DNA of 64,000 nucleotides from Limibacter armeniacum (GTDB lineage: Bacteria > Bacteroidota > Bacteroidia > Cytophagales > Flammeovirgaceae), in the NCBI RefSeq assembly GCF_036880985.1, contig NZ_JBAJNO010000009.1:2232001-2296000 (forward strand). Reading direction: 5' to 3'. Below, one piece after another: positions 17,600-27,557 of the stretch. The translations under genes and the position numbers were made by a program. The notes beneath the pieces were generated by a model. That model saw nothing but the letters and a program-made list of their open reading frames with translations, did no database searches and was not told where the DNA came from. The first letter of the stretch is position 1. Every line of letters starts with the position of its first letter.

Positions 17600-20554
17600 T
17601 TAGAAACCTACACTTACACCTACAGTAAATGTTCTAGCTCTAGGGTAGCTGTTATAATCAATACCTACCGATTTTACCTGACTGCCATCCAGTGCTGTAT
17701 TTACTTCTGGATCGAAACCAGAGTAATTAGTTAGCACGAATAGGTTTTGACCACTTACATAAGCTCTCAAGTTGTTCAGCCATGATACATTTGTTGTATT
17801 AAATGTGTATCCCAATGTCATGTTTGCCATTCTTAGGAATGAGCCATCCTCAACAAATCTGCTTGAGAATCCTTTTACTGAAGTTGGAGTACCTTCACCA
17901 ACTGCATCAGCCAATGTGTTTCTATCAGCATCAGCACCTGTCAGAGACGATACATTTGAAGCAAGCTCAATCGCTGTATTGTTCACTATATCATTGCCTA
18001 CAGCTCCTTGCATAAAGAAGTTGAAATCGAAACGCTTGTATTTGAAAGTGTTGTTGATACCGAAAGTGAAGTCAGGCTGAGCATTACCAATAACCTGGCT
18101 GTCATCACTGTTGATCTCACCATCGTTGTTCAAGTCTTCAAACATTTCAGCACCTGACTCATCAGTACCAATGTACTTAGGCCCCCAGAAGATACCATAA
18201 GCTTCACCTGGACGGATTACCTGAGCATATTGTCCTGTCAGACCACGACCTCCTAAATTACCTGTGATGATTTCTGGAAGTTCTCCCAAGCTGATTACTT
18301 CATTTCTGTTAGCTGTGAAGTTGATTCCTGTTTCCCAAGTGAAATCATCTTTTGTAACGTTTACTGTATTAATTACAAATTCAACACCTGTATTTCTTAC
18401 CTCACCCACGTTTACCAACTTCTCTTCCACAACAGCTGGTTGAGGGTTTTTATATTTCAACAACAGGTCAGATGTGTTTTTCACATAGTAGTCCAATGAA
18501 CCATATATTCTACCTTGTAGGAATTCGTAGTCTGCACCAATGTTAAACTGCGATGTTGTTTCCCATTTCAAATCAGTATTGGCTACGTTAGAGGCTGCTA
18601 CACCTGACTCCACGTTATCAGGGCTACCTACTACATGTTGGTAGTTAGGGTCTACCGCTACCTGAGATACTGCACCATAATTAGGGATCTCTTGTGAACC
18701 AGTCACACCCCAACCAGCTCTCAGTTTCAAGTCAGACAGTACATCACTGCTCTTCAGGAAATCCTCTTCTGCTACTCTCCAAGCCACTGATGCAGCAGGG
18801 AACACACCCCACTTGTTAGCCAGCTTTGACGAACCGTCAGCACGAACAGTACCTGTTACTACATACTTATCCATAAAGCTGTAGTTCACACGACCAAGGA
18901 ATGAGATAAGCTTGTATGACTCCTTTTGTGAATAAACTCTGTGTGTCTCAGTAGGAGCTGACTCCAAGTTATTTTCACCTGTAATATCTGAAGTGAAATT
19001 ACCAGCTGATGCACCAAACTCGTCAGTCATAAACTCTTGGTAAGTATAACCCGCCAACGCATTGATTCTATGGTTGCCAAACTCCTTTTGGTAATTCAGT
19101 GTAGCTTCCAACAATGTGTTCATCAGATCTTTTTCTCTCTGAACGGCAATACCATTTGCTACCAACCAGTCTGCCTTAGGATAGTATGCCTTACGCTTAG
19201 CTCCTGACATGTCTGCACCTAAATTCAACTTTGCAGTCAAACCTGTCAATAATTCGTATTCAGCTGAAATATTACCCAGCAAACGTTTTGTCTGTGTAAA
19301 GTCATTTACCATAGTTGCCATCAGGTATGGGTTTTTCAACTCAATACCTGTTGGTGTAAAGTCTTGTGGGAACAGCGGAGAAACCATCAGCATGTTGTTA
19401 ATAACGCCTCCACTTCCTAAGCTACCAGTACCGAATGGAAGGTTGTTATCTTCCACGAATGATCCCATCAGGTTAGCCTGAATCTTCATTCTGTCATTTA
19501 CTTTTTGAGTCAGGTTCATACGACCTGTCATTCTCTCAACTCCAGAATTAATAATGATACCTTCCTGATCAAAGTAGTTTAATGAAACACGTACCTGAGT
19601 CTTCTCATTACCACCTGTAATAGACAAGTTATGGCTTTGTGTCATGGCTTGTCTTGTCATTACATCTTGCCAATCCGTGTTACCTCCTTGATCAATTGCA
19701 TCAGTTGCAATGCTTCTATATTCATCAGCAGTCAATAAATCAAGTTTCTTTGCAATGTTAGACACGCCCAAGTAACCATCGTAGTTAACAGCTGTCTTTC
19801 CTTCCTTGCCTTTCTTTGTTGTAATGATAATCACACCATTGGCACCTCTAGAACCATAGATAGCTGTAGCTGAAGCATCTTTCAGAATGTCTATTGATTC
19901 AATGTCTGCAGGGTTAATCGAGTTAAGAGGGTTTCTTGCTCCTGATGTTGCTAAGTTTGATCCTGACCCCGGGTCAGAGGCTGTATTGTCGATAGGAAAT
20001 CCATCAATTACATAAAGTGGTTCGTTTGATGCTGTAAGGGAAGTACCACCACGTACACGAATATTGACTCCTCCACCAGGCTCTCCTGATGCAGGTGTCA
20101 TCATCACACCAGCCACTTTACCTTGAATCAGTTGGTCAGCTGAAGTCATCGCTCCTTTGTTGAAGCCTTCCGATGTTACAGATGACATAGCCCCTGTCAC
20201 ATCCTTCTTCTCCATACTACCATATCCCACTACTACTACCTCTTCCAACTGCTCAGCATCTATTTCCATTTGAAGGTCTAGTACCGATCTGTTTCCTACT
20301 TGAATTTCTTTTGTCAGATAACCAATATAGCTAACTGTCAAAATATCTTCTTCTGAACGAAGCTTCAGTGTGTACTTACCAGATAGGTCTGTAGTAGTAC
20401 CTGAGGTTGTTCCTTTGATTACAATGCTTACACCTGGCAGTGATTCATTGTTTTCATCAGTAATCGTACCTGTAATAGTACGGTCTTGTGCTAGAATCGT
20501 CAATGGCACCATCAAAGCACATATAAAGGTGAAGAGTAGTTTTTTCATTCTCAT
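17600..20554 (-). CDS. susC: SusC/RagA-family TonB-dependent transporter (pair 1)
   Basis: Outer-membrane TonB-dependent importer for oligosaccharides. With the start at 20554 it has 984 residues: signal peptide ending near TILAQD, an N-terminal carboxypeptidase-regulatory-like domain (RTITGTITDENNESLPGVSI), the plug with VEEVVVVGYGSM-type TonB box region (here QLEEVVVVGYG), the SusC signature DILKDASATAIYGSRGANGV, then a 22-strand-type barrel ending in GVSVGF. An 11-residue extension to 20587 is possible but adds a charged leader before the signal peptide. Upstream lie a conserved promoter-like block and a palindromic operator shared with the second susC. Confidence 0.95.
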   Translation of the reverse strand: MRMKKLLFTFICALMVPLTILAQDRTITGTITDENNESLPGVSIVIKGTTSGTTTDLSGKYTLKLRSEEDILTVSYIGYLTKEIQVGNRSVLDLQMEIDAEQLEEVVVVGYGSMEKKDVTGAMSSVTSEGFNKGAMTSADQLIQGKVAGVMMTPASGEPGGGVNIRVRGGTSLTASNEPLYVIDGFPIDNTASDPGSGSNLATSGARNPLNSINPADIESIDILKDASATAIYGSRGANGVIIITTKKGKEGKTAVNYDGYLGVSNIAKKLDLLTADEYRSIATDAIDQGGNTDWQDVMTRQAMTQSHNLSITGGNEKTQVRVSLNYFDQEGIIINSGVERMTGRMNLTQKVNDRMKIQANLMGSFVEDNNLPFGTGSLGSGGVINNMLMVSPLFPQDFTPTGIELKNPYLMATMVNDFTQTKRLLGNISAEYELLTGLTAKLNLGADMSGAKRKAYYPKADWLVANGIAVQREKDLMNTLLEATLNYQKEFGNHRINALAGYTYQEFMTDEFGASAGNFTSDITGENNLESAPTETHRVYSQKESYKLISFLGRVNYSFMDKYVVTGTVRADGSSKLANKWGVFPAASVAWRVAEEDFLKSSDVLSDLKLRAGWGVTGSQEIPNYGAVSQVAVDPNYQHVVGSPDNVESGVAASNVANTDLKWETTSQFNIGADYEFLQGRIYGSLDYYVKNTSDLLLKYKNPQPAVVEEKLVNVGEVRNTGVEFVINTVNVTKDDFTWETGINFTANRNEVISLGELPEIITGNLGGRGLTGQYAQVIRPGEAYGIFWGPKYIGTDESGAEMFEDLNNDGEINSDDSQVIGNAQPDFTFGINNTFKYKRFDFNFFMQGAVGNDIVNNTAIELASNVSSLTGADADRNTLADAVGEGTPTSVKGFSSRFVEDGSFLRMANMTLGYTFNTTNVSWLNNLRAYVSGQNLFVLTNYSGFDPEVNTALDGSQVKSVGIDYNSYPRARTFTVGVSVGF

Positions 20555-20612
20555 ACAAATGTTTATTCTCAGTTGAGTTTTTGACACACATTATGTGTAC
20601 CATTTACATTTG

Positions 20613-20644
20613 CAATTATAGAGAGAGTTGAGTGAATGTAAAAA
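20613..20644 (-). promoter_or_regulatory. Candidate promoter of susC-1
   Basis: Read on the minus strand: TTTT at 20644-20641, 20 bp, then TATAATTG at 20620-20613, one mismatch from the Bacteroidota -7 consensus TAnnTTTG. The same TTTT-N20-TATAATTG arrangement stands at the same place before susC-2. It predicts a leader of about 50 bases. Confidence 0.5.
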
Positions 20645-20681
20645 TTTGTTAATTATTTGATTATCAAATATATAATCATCG

Positions 20682-20703
20682 CAATCGGTTCCGCAACCGA
20701 TTG
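20682..20703. promoter_or_regulatory. Palindromic operator upstream of susC-1
   Basis: A 22-bp palindrome with central CG: left arm CAATCGGTT at 20682-20690, spacer CCGC, right arm AACCGATTG at 20695-20703, all nine arm pairs complementary. Even symmetry around CG is typical of LacI-family operators. The right 13 bases (CCGCAACCGATTG) recur exactly before susC-2. Confidence 0.65.
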
Positions 20704-20937
20704 ATAATAACATATTGCCAAAGTTAAAATATGTTAAATTAATGAAACTATATTTTAAGCGTTCCGAAAGAGATTATAAACGAACACCCTCTTCAATTTT
20801 ATTCACAAAATACTATTCATTAAAAAATAAGCATAAATATCTACTACAGTCATATGTAACCTTTCCAACAACAGGTGTTATGTCGTCAAAATACTTATCA
20901 GAAAGTATAAGGATCTAAGAACATAAACCTTACAACA

Positions 20938-21594
20938 ATGGAGAAAAACCCGCTACACAAATGGAGACCCTTTTTTATAACTGTTGGTCTATCTGTAAGC
21001 CTTTCACTAACACTGATGGCTTTTGAATGGAAAACATATAATGATGAGACGCTTATTTCTTTAGGAAAACTACAATTGGATGAAGAGAAACCTGAACTTC
21101 CACCAATTACCAAAATGAAACCGCCTCAGCCTCCTAAAGTCATAACTGCCCCAAAAATTGTGGAAGTTGATGACACAGAGCTTATCAAGGATATCAAGGT
21201 TGATTTTATTGAATTTGACCCTGATATGGACATTGAAGAAATAGAGGAAACAACTCAAATAGAAGAAGTGATTGGTGATGAACCTTTTGATATTGTAGAA
21301 GAAAATGCTTTGCCAGAAGGTGGAATGGGAACTTTCCTAAAATGGGTGGCTGGCAATATTAGATACCCTTCTCAAGCCAAAAGAATGCAGGTAGAAGGTA
21401 CAGTATATGTACAGTTCATTGTTAATAAAGATGGAAATCTAACAGACTTCCAGGTAATGAGAGGTATAGGAGGAGGTTGTGATGAAGAAGCTGTAAGAGT
21501 CCTGAAAAAAGCGACAAGCTGGAAACCTGCGAAACAAAGGGGAAGGCCTGTAAGACAAAGAATGGTATTGCCTGTAAAGTTTAGATTGCAGTAA
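20938..21594 (+). CDS. TonB-family energy transducer
   Basis: Inner-membrane protein that would transmit proton-motive force to TonB-dependent transporters. The 218 residues have one N-terminal membrane segment (about 12-28), an acidic and proline-rich periplasmic linker (PELPPITKMKPPQPPK, then many Asp/Glu), and a C-terminal TonB domain from about 130 with FLKWVAGNIRYPSQAKRMQV, EGTVYVQFIVNKDG, and a final RMVLPVKFRL strand. It stands alone on the plus strand inside the carbohydrate locus, divergent from susC-1, with no exbB or exbD nearby. This suggests a dedicated TonB for the two SusC proteins. Confidence 0.92.
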   Translation: MEKNPLHKWRPFFITVGLSVSLSLTLMAFEWKTYNDETLISLGKLQLDEEKPELPPITKMKPPQPPKVITAPKIVEVDDTELIKDIKVDFIEFDPDMDIEEIEETTQIEEVIGDEPFDIVEENALPEGGMGTFLKWVAGNIRYPSQAKRMQVEGTVYVQFIVNKDGNLTDFQVMRGIGGGCDEEAVRVLKKATSWKPAKQRGRPVRQRMVLPVKFRLQ

Positions 21595-21601
21595 ATAAAA
21601 A

Positions 21602-21634
21602 AGCTGGTATACACTGTATCAGTGTATACCAGCT
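21602..21634. terminator. Bidirectional terminator between tonB and susE
   Basis: A 14-bp perfect stem (21602-21615 with 21621-21634) around GTATC, flanked by A-rich and T-rich runs, between two convergent genes. Confidence 0.88.
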
Positions 21635-21650
21635 ATATTTTTAAACAGGA

Positions 21651-22784
21651 TTATTCAATTACTACTGATCCTGCTCTTTTGTCTACTCTTACAGTATAAG
21701 TACCTGGCGCACCTACAAAGTTAAAGTTAGGGTCTGAGTCACCTGTTGCAGGCTCAAGCATACCCGCATCGTATTCTGTTAACACATCGTAACCAAAGTT
21801 AATTGCATCATAAGACGCATCTTCAAAGAATCTAAAGTTTGAGTTACTAAATGTCACAGTACCTTCCCAAGTTTGGTGTCCAACCCAATTCAGTTGAGTC
21901 AATGGATCGGCATCCCAACCCCAACCATGTGTCGCTCCTCCAGTCAGGTAAAGTACAGGCTCACTATCCAGTGCTTTCATTGCAATTGAACCACTACCTT
22001 GATTCACATCAATCTTGTACCAACCTGTCTCTCCAGTAAACATAAAGTTATTGTCACTGTTTTCACCTGGCTGAGGCTGAAGTAAATCTGTTGGATATTC
22101 AGTGAAAATATTTACACCACCAATATTACCTCCCCAATCAGGGAATGAGAAGAAACGGAAGTAAGCTTCACCACTATTATCAAAATAGGCGTATGTCGAA
22201 TACTCTTCAGGAACTCCTGTTGAAGCGATTTCTACTGCCAACCCAGGATCCCAACCTCCTACAGCAGCTCCAATCATGTAGATTGAAGGGAATGAAGCTT
22301 CATAGCAAGTAAGTTTTGTAGAAAGGATGTTTTCTGAAGCTATTGGAGAAACTGTCGGCAAGTTACTTGATCCATCCGACTGAAGTCCTGTAGCTTTTGC
22401 CACTACTCTCAGGAATACTTTTACTTCTTCACCACTTTTAATGCCACTGGCTACCATTGCATCATTAATATCAGACACAGAAATCACTGTTTCTGTTTTA
22501 GAAGTCACCAAGATTTTCACAGCCTCCTCAAACGACTCATCCGTAGAAAGCTCTAGTTGATAATCTACTCCAAAACCAACTCCAAAATCCGCTGCATTCC
22601 AGCTCAATTGCTCCCAAATATAGTGTGAGTGCTCCATTTCAAAAGCAGGGTATACTGCTTTCAATTCTGAAGAGATTCTCGGTGCTTTCACATTTGCTGG
22701 ATGAAACTCTATTTCTTTTGTTTCCTCACAGCCCACTAGCAGCATTGCTGCCAAAAATGCGATCAGTAAGTTAAGCTTTTTCAT
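21651..22784 (-). CDS. SusE/SusF-like outer-membrane glycan-binding lipoprotein
   Basis: Surface lipoprotein that would hold the glycan near the SusCD complex. Its 377 residues have a lipobox (MLLVGCEETKE, Cys19), an N-terminal SusE immunoglobulin-like domain (about 35-150: LSWNAADFGVGFGVDYQLEL), then two homologous C-terminal modules. The first has YFRFFSFPDWGGNIGGVN, TEYPTDLLQP and DNNFMFTG; the second repeats FRFFEDASYDAINFG, TEYDAGMLEP and DPNFNFVG. These resemble the starch-binding modules of SusE/F. It is the last gene of the susC-susD-susE operon, 48 bp after susD. Confidence 0.87.
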   Translation of the reverse strand: MKKLNLLIAFLAAMLLVGCEETKEIEFHPANVKAPRISSELKAVYPAFEMEHSHYIWEQLSWNAADFGVGFGVDYQLELSTDESFEEAVKILVTSKTETVISVSDINDAMVASGIKSGEEVKVFLRVVAKATGLQSDGSSNLPTVSPIASENILSTKLTCYEASFPSIYMIGAAVGGWDPGLAVEIASTGVPEEYSTYAYFDNSGEAYFRFFSFPDWGGNIGGVNIFTEYPTDLLQPQPGENSDNNFMFTGETGWYKIDVNQGSGSIAMKALDSEPVLYLTGGATHGWGWDADPLTQLNWVGHQTWEGTVTFSNSNFRFFEDASYDAINFGYDVLTEYDAGMLEPATGDSDPNFNFVGAPGTYTVRVDKRAGSVVIE

Positions 22785-22831
22785 ATTCTAATATTTTTAG
22801 TAGGGCAGGAGATCCCTGCCCTAGTTTTATC

Positions 22832-24454
22832 TTAGTAACCAGGTGTTCTTACTAGGTTTGAGTTGTTGTTGATGGCTGTCGAAGGAATAGGGAACACACG
22901 ATATTTAGCATCGATTTCCGCTCCATCTTTCACATTACCCTTCCAAGGCCACACATATTCACCAGATGTAAACTTACCAAAGCGAACCAAGTCAGTTCTT
23001 CTGTGAGCTTCCCAGTACAACTCTCTGCCTCTTTCATCTAAGATGAAGTCCAAATCAATTGAAGCTGGAGCACTCAAATCTGCTCTTTCTCTGATAGCAG
23101 CAATACCACTCTCAGCTGTGCCACTAACAGCTTTACCCTGTCTCAACTCAGCTTCAGCCAACATCAGGTAAGCATCTGCCAGACGGAACATAGGGAAGTT
23201 CGTGTCTGCAAAACCTCCATTAGGATCATTTCTGTCCATGCTTTCAGTTCTAACATTCGTGAATTTCATCACACCATAACCATCTGTAAACAGAGAAGGG
23301 TTATTAATTTCTTTTTCATGTCCTGTAAAGAAATAGTTTCTTCTGCTGTCTCCACTTTCAAACAGATCGTACAACGCACCAGTAGTTCTATTACCACCCC
23401 AGTTACCATTCATATTGATATCTGAGCTTTTCATATCTCCACCAACAGATGACAACATTAGGTAAGTAGTACCTCCATAAGTTTGGATAGCAGCACCGTC
23501 ATATGAAATACCAAAGATGATTTCGTTTTTCTGTAACTGGTTGTCACCAGCAAACAACGATTGGTAAGCTGTCACGTTAGTGTAATCTGTAGTTGTCAAT
23601 GAATAACCTCCATTAACCAGACTTTGCAGTGCTTCTTCTGCTACTGCGTAATACTCTCCTGCATTATTATTATCTGTACCAAGGTACACTTCATTGTTTA
23701 GGCAAAGCTTACCTAACAGCATTGCTGCTGCTCCTTTGTCTGCATAACCAAAGTATGCTGTACCCATCTCTTTCAAGGCTGACTCATTTGAAGTCAAGTA
23801 TTCCAATTCAGACTTTAAGTAATCAAACAGTTCTGAACCGTCCCATGTACCCCATGGCAGTGGTCTATCACCTCCTACAGTATTCTCTTCTGTTACCTTA
23901 GGAATACCATTACCGTAGTAGTTCAATCCATGCCAGTAGCTCAATGCTCTGATAAACCTAGCTTCATCAATATAGCGCGCTATCTCTGATGCAGGTAAAT
24001 CTTCAGTTGGCTCTAAAGCACTCATAATTCTGATGAATTCATTACTCTGTGCTACCTGGAAATAAATTCTATCAAAGAAAATAGTATTGAACTCATTGGT
24101 AATAGTCCATGATGCATAGTTAAATGCATTTAGGTTACCATCGTTCCATGCATTAATTGCTTCATCTGTTGGCAGCTCCTCTGCATCCCATAAACGACGC
24201 ATGTATTGAGATGCACCAGCGTCAAGTCCTCCTAAGTCAGCATTGCCTGATGATCCTTCCTGTCCAACTGTTGCATATCCTGCATACAGCTTATTCAACA
24301 TAAAAGAATAGTTCTCCGGACTCTGTCCTACATTTCCAGGATGTAATTCATCTGGGTCAATTGGCAATACATCCAAGTCATTTACACATGAGGTCAACCC
24401 TCCTAGGCAAGCCATTAAGACTGCCAATGTGATATTATATATCTGCTTTTTCAT
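22832..24454 (-). CDS. susD: SusD/RagB-family glycan-binding lipoprotein (pair 2)
   Basis: A 540-residue surface lipoprotein with lipobox in LGGLTSCVNDLD. Family features are NEFIRIMSALEP, YIDEARFIRALSYWHGLNYYGNGIP, the TPR-like DAYLMLAEAELRQGKAVSGT, and the C-terminal RVFPIPSTAINNNSNLVRTPGY. It lies 20 bp after susC-2. It is clearly diverged from the SusD of pair 1 (different N-terminus and binding-loop region), so the two pairs need not bind the same ligand. Confidence 0.95.
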   Translation of the reverse strand: MKKQIYNITLAVLMACLGGLTSCVNDLDVLPIDPDELHPGNVGQSPENYSFMLNKLYAGYATVGQEGSSGNADLGGLDAGASQYMRRLWDAEELPTDEAINAWNDGNLNAFNYASWTITNEFNTIFFDRIYFQVAQSNEFIRIMSALEPTEDLPASEIARYIDEARFIRALSYWHGLNYYGNGIPKVTEENTVGGDRPLPWGTWDGSELFDYLKSELEYLTSNESALKEMGTAYFGYADKGAAAMLLGKLCLNNEVYLGTDNNNAGEYYAVAEEALQSLVNGGYSLTTTDYTNVTAYQSLFAGDNQLQKNEIIFGISYDGAAIQTYGGTTYLMLSSVGGDMKSSDINMNGNWGGNRTTGALYDLFESGDSRRNYFFTGHEKEINNPSLFTDGYGVMKFTNVRTESMDRNDPNGGFADTNFPMFRLADAYLMLAEAELRQGKAVSGTAESGIAAIRERADLSAPASIDLDFILDERGRELYWEAHRRTDLVRFGKFTSGEYVWPWKGNVKDGAEIDAKYRVFPIPSTAINNNSNLVRTPGY

Positions 24455-24473
24455 GATTACGCTCTCTCTTTAA

Positions 24474-27425
24474 TTAGAAACCAATGTTTACACCTACTAA
24501 GAATGTTCTAGGTCTAGGGTAGATATTGTTATCAATACCTCCACTCACTTCTGGATCCAGTCCTTCATATGGAGTTATTACAAACAGGTTGTTTGCTGTT
24601 GCATATACTCTCATTGTACAAGAATTAGAGAAGATCTTGTTAGGGAAATTGTACCCTACCATAACGTTATCCAAACGGAAGAAAGAAGCATTCTGCACAT
24701 AGTAATCTGACAGATACTGAGGCTGTGTAAAACCTGTATTATAAATATCACTTGTCAGGTTTCCTGAATACTCACCTGAAGTATTTAGCTTATTTGTAAA
24801 TGCTCTGTCTGAATTAACGTTGTTGTAAACGTAATTCCCCAACCTAACACGGCCTGCCGCTGAGAAGTCCCAGTTACCATACATGAAGTTCGTATTCAAT
24901 CCAATCGTTGCTGTAGGTGCTGGGTTGCCTGCATGGTAACGATCTAAATCATTGATAATACCATCTTCGTTGCGGTCAACAAATGCGCCTTCAATTGGCT
25001 TACCGTCTTCACCATAGATTTGCTGGTAAACATAGAATGTATTGATTGCTTCACCTGTAGAGTGGATCTGTACAGTATTACCTGTACCACCACTGATACC
25101 CCCTGTTGCGATACCAATGTAGTCTGGATCATTATTGGACGTCAGCTGAGTAATCTCATTTTTATTCATTGTCAGGTTGAAACCGAGGCTCCAATTCATT
25201 TTGCTTGTCTGAATCAGCTTTGCATTCATTGAGAGCTCTACACCTGTATTGGTCATTGAACCAATATTCTGATAAATTTTATTCTCAAGGTTTGTACCTG
25301 CTGGCGGGTCAATAATACTTAATAAGTCTTTTGTGTTCTTATGGTAAACATCCAATGAACCCGTTAGCTTATTATCAAAGAACCCGTAATCTATACCTGC
25401 ATTGTAAGTTGCTGTTTCCTCCCATTTCAGGTTTACTTCATATCCTTCTGGACGAAGTGTTGTCACTGGCACAAACGTACCGTTCTCATCATAGTAGCCA
25501 TAGTTAGCTGAATTGTTACTTAACGTATAAGTTGGGATATAACCGTAGTTTGATCCAATGTCTTGCTGACCAGTTACACCGTAACCTACTCTCAACTTCA
25601 AGTCAGAAACTGTTGACGAGTTTGCCAAAAAGTCTTCATTGATCACATTCCAGCTTGCTGCTACTGAAGGGAAAATACCCCATCTATTATCATCAGCGAA
25701 TCTTGATGAACCATCCGCTCTCAATGTTGCTGTCAGCGTATAACGGTTATCGTATGTATACTGTCCTCTACCGAAGAATGACACCAAATAGTTTTCCCAT
25801 TTACTAATCTGAGTATAAGTAATCGCTGGGTTATCAGTACCTGGCACATCTGAGTAATTCTCTACTTTATCACCTTTGAAGTGCTGCCAAGAATATCCCA
25901 ACATACCGTTTATTCTATGAAGACCTGTCTCTTTATTGTAATTCAATGTGAAGTCCAATAACTCATTTGATTTAGTCTCTTCATAAGTGTTATTCACACC
26001 TTGAGAATTTAACCAAACTACATCTAATGGTACATAAACCTCTCCATTAGAGCTAGAGTGATCAATACCAACATTCAGTTTAGCACTCATTTCAGGCAAG
26101 AAGTGGAATTTATAATCCAGCTCAGTATTAGCGATAATTCGCGTAACATCTGCTGTATTAGTCTTCTGGTTGATCATTGCAACTGGGTTCTGTGGTGCAT
26201 TCAGGTTTGTCTCACCATCACCATTGTACCAAGCGAAATAATTACCATCCGCATCATAAATTGGCTGAGTTGGGTCCATTGTAATTGCATTACCAATAGC
26301 TCCTTCTTCACCAAAGTTGTTTTTGATAAACACACCTTTCACATTTGTATTTACCTTAAGGTGATCATCCAAAAACTTAGGAGTCAAGCTCAAAGCCATG
26401 GTAGTTCTTTCCATCGAGGTGTTCTCAAGAATACCTTGTGAATTGTTGTAGCCTACTGAAGCTCTGAATGGCAACCACTCACCTGCTACACCACCTACTG
26501 CTACGTTGTGATCTGTACTAATTGACGTTCTAAAGATTTCCTTCTGCCAATCTGTATTAGCATCTCCCATCAGGCCCACTACCTCTGGGTGATATGTTTC
26601 CATCAACTTTCTATATTCATCTGCCTTCAATACATCAACATAACCTGATGGTGTGTTTACAGACACGCTTCCTGTATAGTCTACAGACAAACCTCCTTGT
26701 GAACCTTTCTTTGTTGTGATGATAATCACACCATTTGCAGCTCTAGAACCATAAATTGCTGTTGCAGAGGCGTCTTTCAATACAGTGAAAGTTTCAATAT
26801 CATTCGGGTTGATGGTATTCAGAGGGTTACGCATACCAGCTACACCTCCATTATCAACAGGAACACCATCAATAATAATTAGTGGATCGTTTGATGCACT
26901 CAGTGATGAACCACCACGGATACGGATTGTTGATCCTGCGCCTGGAGCACCACCAGAGTTTGTAATCTGTACACCTGCTACTCTACCATTCAGTAGATCC
27001 TGTGGAGATGAAAGTGCTCCTTTGTTAAAGCTACTAGCATCAACTGTTGCAATTGAACCTGTAACATCTTCTTTCTTAGCAGTACCATAACCGATTACCA
27101 CGATTTCCTCCAACTGCTCCGCATCCAGCTGCATTTGCCAGTCGAAAGTTGTTAATGCTCCTACCACTACTTCTTTTGGCAAGTAACCAATATAACTAAT
27201 CACCATAACCTCCTGATCAGCGTTTACACTTAGCGTGTACTGACCATCAAGGTTGGTAGTAGTTCCACGAGTAGTTCCCTTTACAACGATCGTCACACCT
27301 GGAAGTGGTTCGTTGTTTTCGTCTGTGATCGTACCGGAGACAGCACGGTCCTGTGCGAACAATGCCAGTGGCATCATTAACGTACACAGCAAGCTTAATA
27401 GTAGACTCCTCATCTTCATATACAC
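24474..27425 (-). CDS. susC: SusC/RagA-family TonB-dependent transporter (pair 2)
   Basis: A 983-residue outer-membrane importer: signal peptide ending near LALFAQD, carboxypeptidase-regulatory-like domain (RAVSGTITDENNEPLPGVTI), TonB-box region QLEEIVVIGYG, the SusC signature TVLKDASATAIYGSRAANGV, and a barrel ending GVNIGF. Two in-frame ATGs (27425 and 27419) both precede the signal peptide and cannot be told apart. It is closely similar to pair 1 at the N-terminus and plug and less so in barrel loops. It heads the susC-susD-susE operon. Confidence 0.95.
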   Translation of the reverse strand: MYMKMRSLLLSLLCTLMMPLALFAQDRAVSGTITDENNEPLPGVTIVVKGTTRGTTTNLDGQYTLSVNADQEVMVISYIGYLPKEVVVGALTTFDWQMQLDAEQLEEIVVIGYGTAKKEDVTGSIATVDASSFNKGALSSPQDLLNGRVAGVQITNSGGAPGAGSTIRIRGGSSLSASNDPLIIIDGVPVDNGGVAGMRNPLNTINPNDIETFTVLKDASATAIYGSRAANGVIIITTKKGSQGGLSVDYTGSVSVNTPSGYVDVLKADEYRKLMETYHPEVVGLMGDANTDWQKEIFRTSISTDHNVAVGGVAGEWLPFRASVGYNNSQGILENTSMERTTMALSLTPKFLDDHLKVNTNVKGVFIKNNFGEEGAIGNAITMDPTQPIYDADGNYFAWYNGDGETNLNAPQNPVAMINQKTNTADVTRIIANTELDYKFHFLPEMSAKLNVGIDHSSSNGEVYVPLDVVWLNSQGVNNTYEETKSNELLDFTLNYNKETGLHRINGMLGYSWQHFKGDKVENYSDVPGTDNPAITYTQISKWENYLVSFFGRGQYTYDNRYTLTATLRADGSSRFADDNRWGIFPSVAASWNVINEDFLANSSTVSDLKLRVGYGVTGQQDIGSNYGYIPTYTLSNNSANYGYYDENGTFVPVTTLRPEGYEVNLKWEETATYNAGIDYGFFDNKLTGSLDVYHKNTKDLLSIIDPPAGTNLENKIYQNIGSMTNTGVELSMNAKLIQTSKMNWSLGFNLTMNKNEITQLTSNNDPDYIGIATGGISGGTGNTVQIHSTGEAINTFYVYQQIYGEDGKPIEGAFVDRNEDGIINDLDRYHAGNPAPTATIGLNTNFMYGNWDFSAAGRVRLGNYVYNNVNSDRAFTNKLNTSGEYSGNLTSDIYNTGFTQPQYLSDYYVQNASFFRLDNVMVGYNFPNKIFSNSCTMRVYATANNLFVITPYEGLDPEVSGGIDNNIYPRPRTFLVGVNIGF

Positions 27426-27488
27426 AAAGTATTGTTACACTATAGATTTGTTCTTTTCAAGACATATAATGTGTCTGGATTACGCTTG

Positions 27489-27520
27489 CAATTATACGTT
27501 CTTTTAACACACCGTGAAAA
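27489..27520 (-). promoter_or_regulatory. Candidate promoter of susC-2
   Basis: On the minus strand: TTTT at 27520-27517, 20 bp, then TATAATTG at 27496-27489. Both elements, and ATGTGT further down the leader (27469-27474 on plus), align without gaps with the susC-1 region. Confidence 0.5.
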
Positions 27521-27557
27521 CACGTTAAAATACTGATTTACAGTTAATTAAATTACT

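Larger units (their letters stand above)
20588..20937. other. Divergent regulatory region between susC-1 and tonB
   Basis: A 350-bp AT-rich region without genes. Its left part carries the susC-1 promoter-like block and operator. The 230 bp nearest tonB show no clear motif. A second minus-strand match to the Bacteroidota -7 consensus, TATATTTG at 20665-20672 with TTG about 21 bp upstream inside the operator, exists only here and not at the second susC. Confidence 0.6.

Noticed and set aside
20665-20672. TATATTTG as the main susC-1 promoter
   Set aside because: It matches the -7 consensus, but is not conserved before susC-2, whereas the TATAATTG element nearer the gene is conserved in sequence and spacing. 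It remains a second possibility.
26058-26441. Open frame of 127 codons on plus
   Set aside because: Antisense to the second susC, with no independent support.
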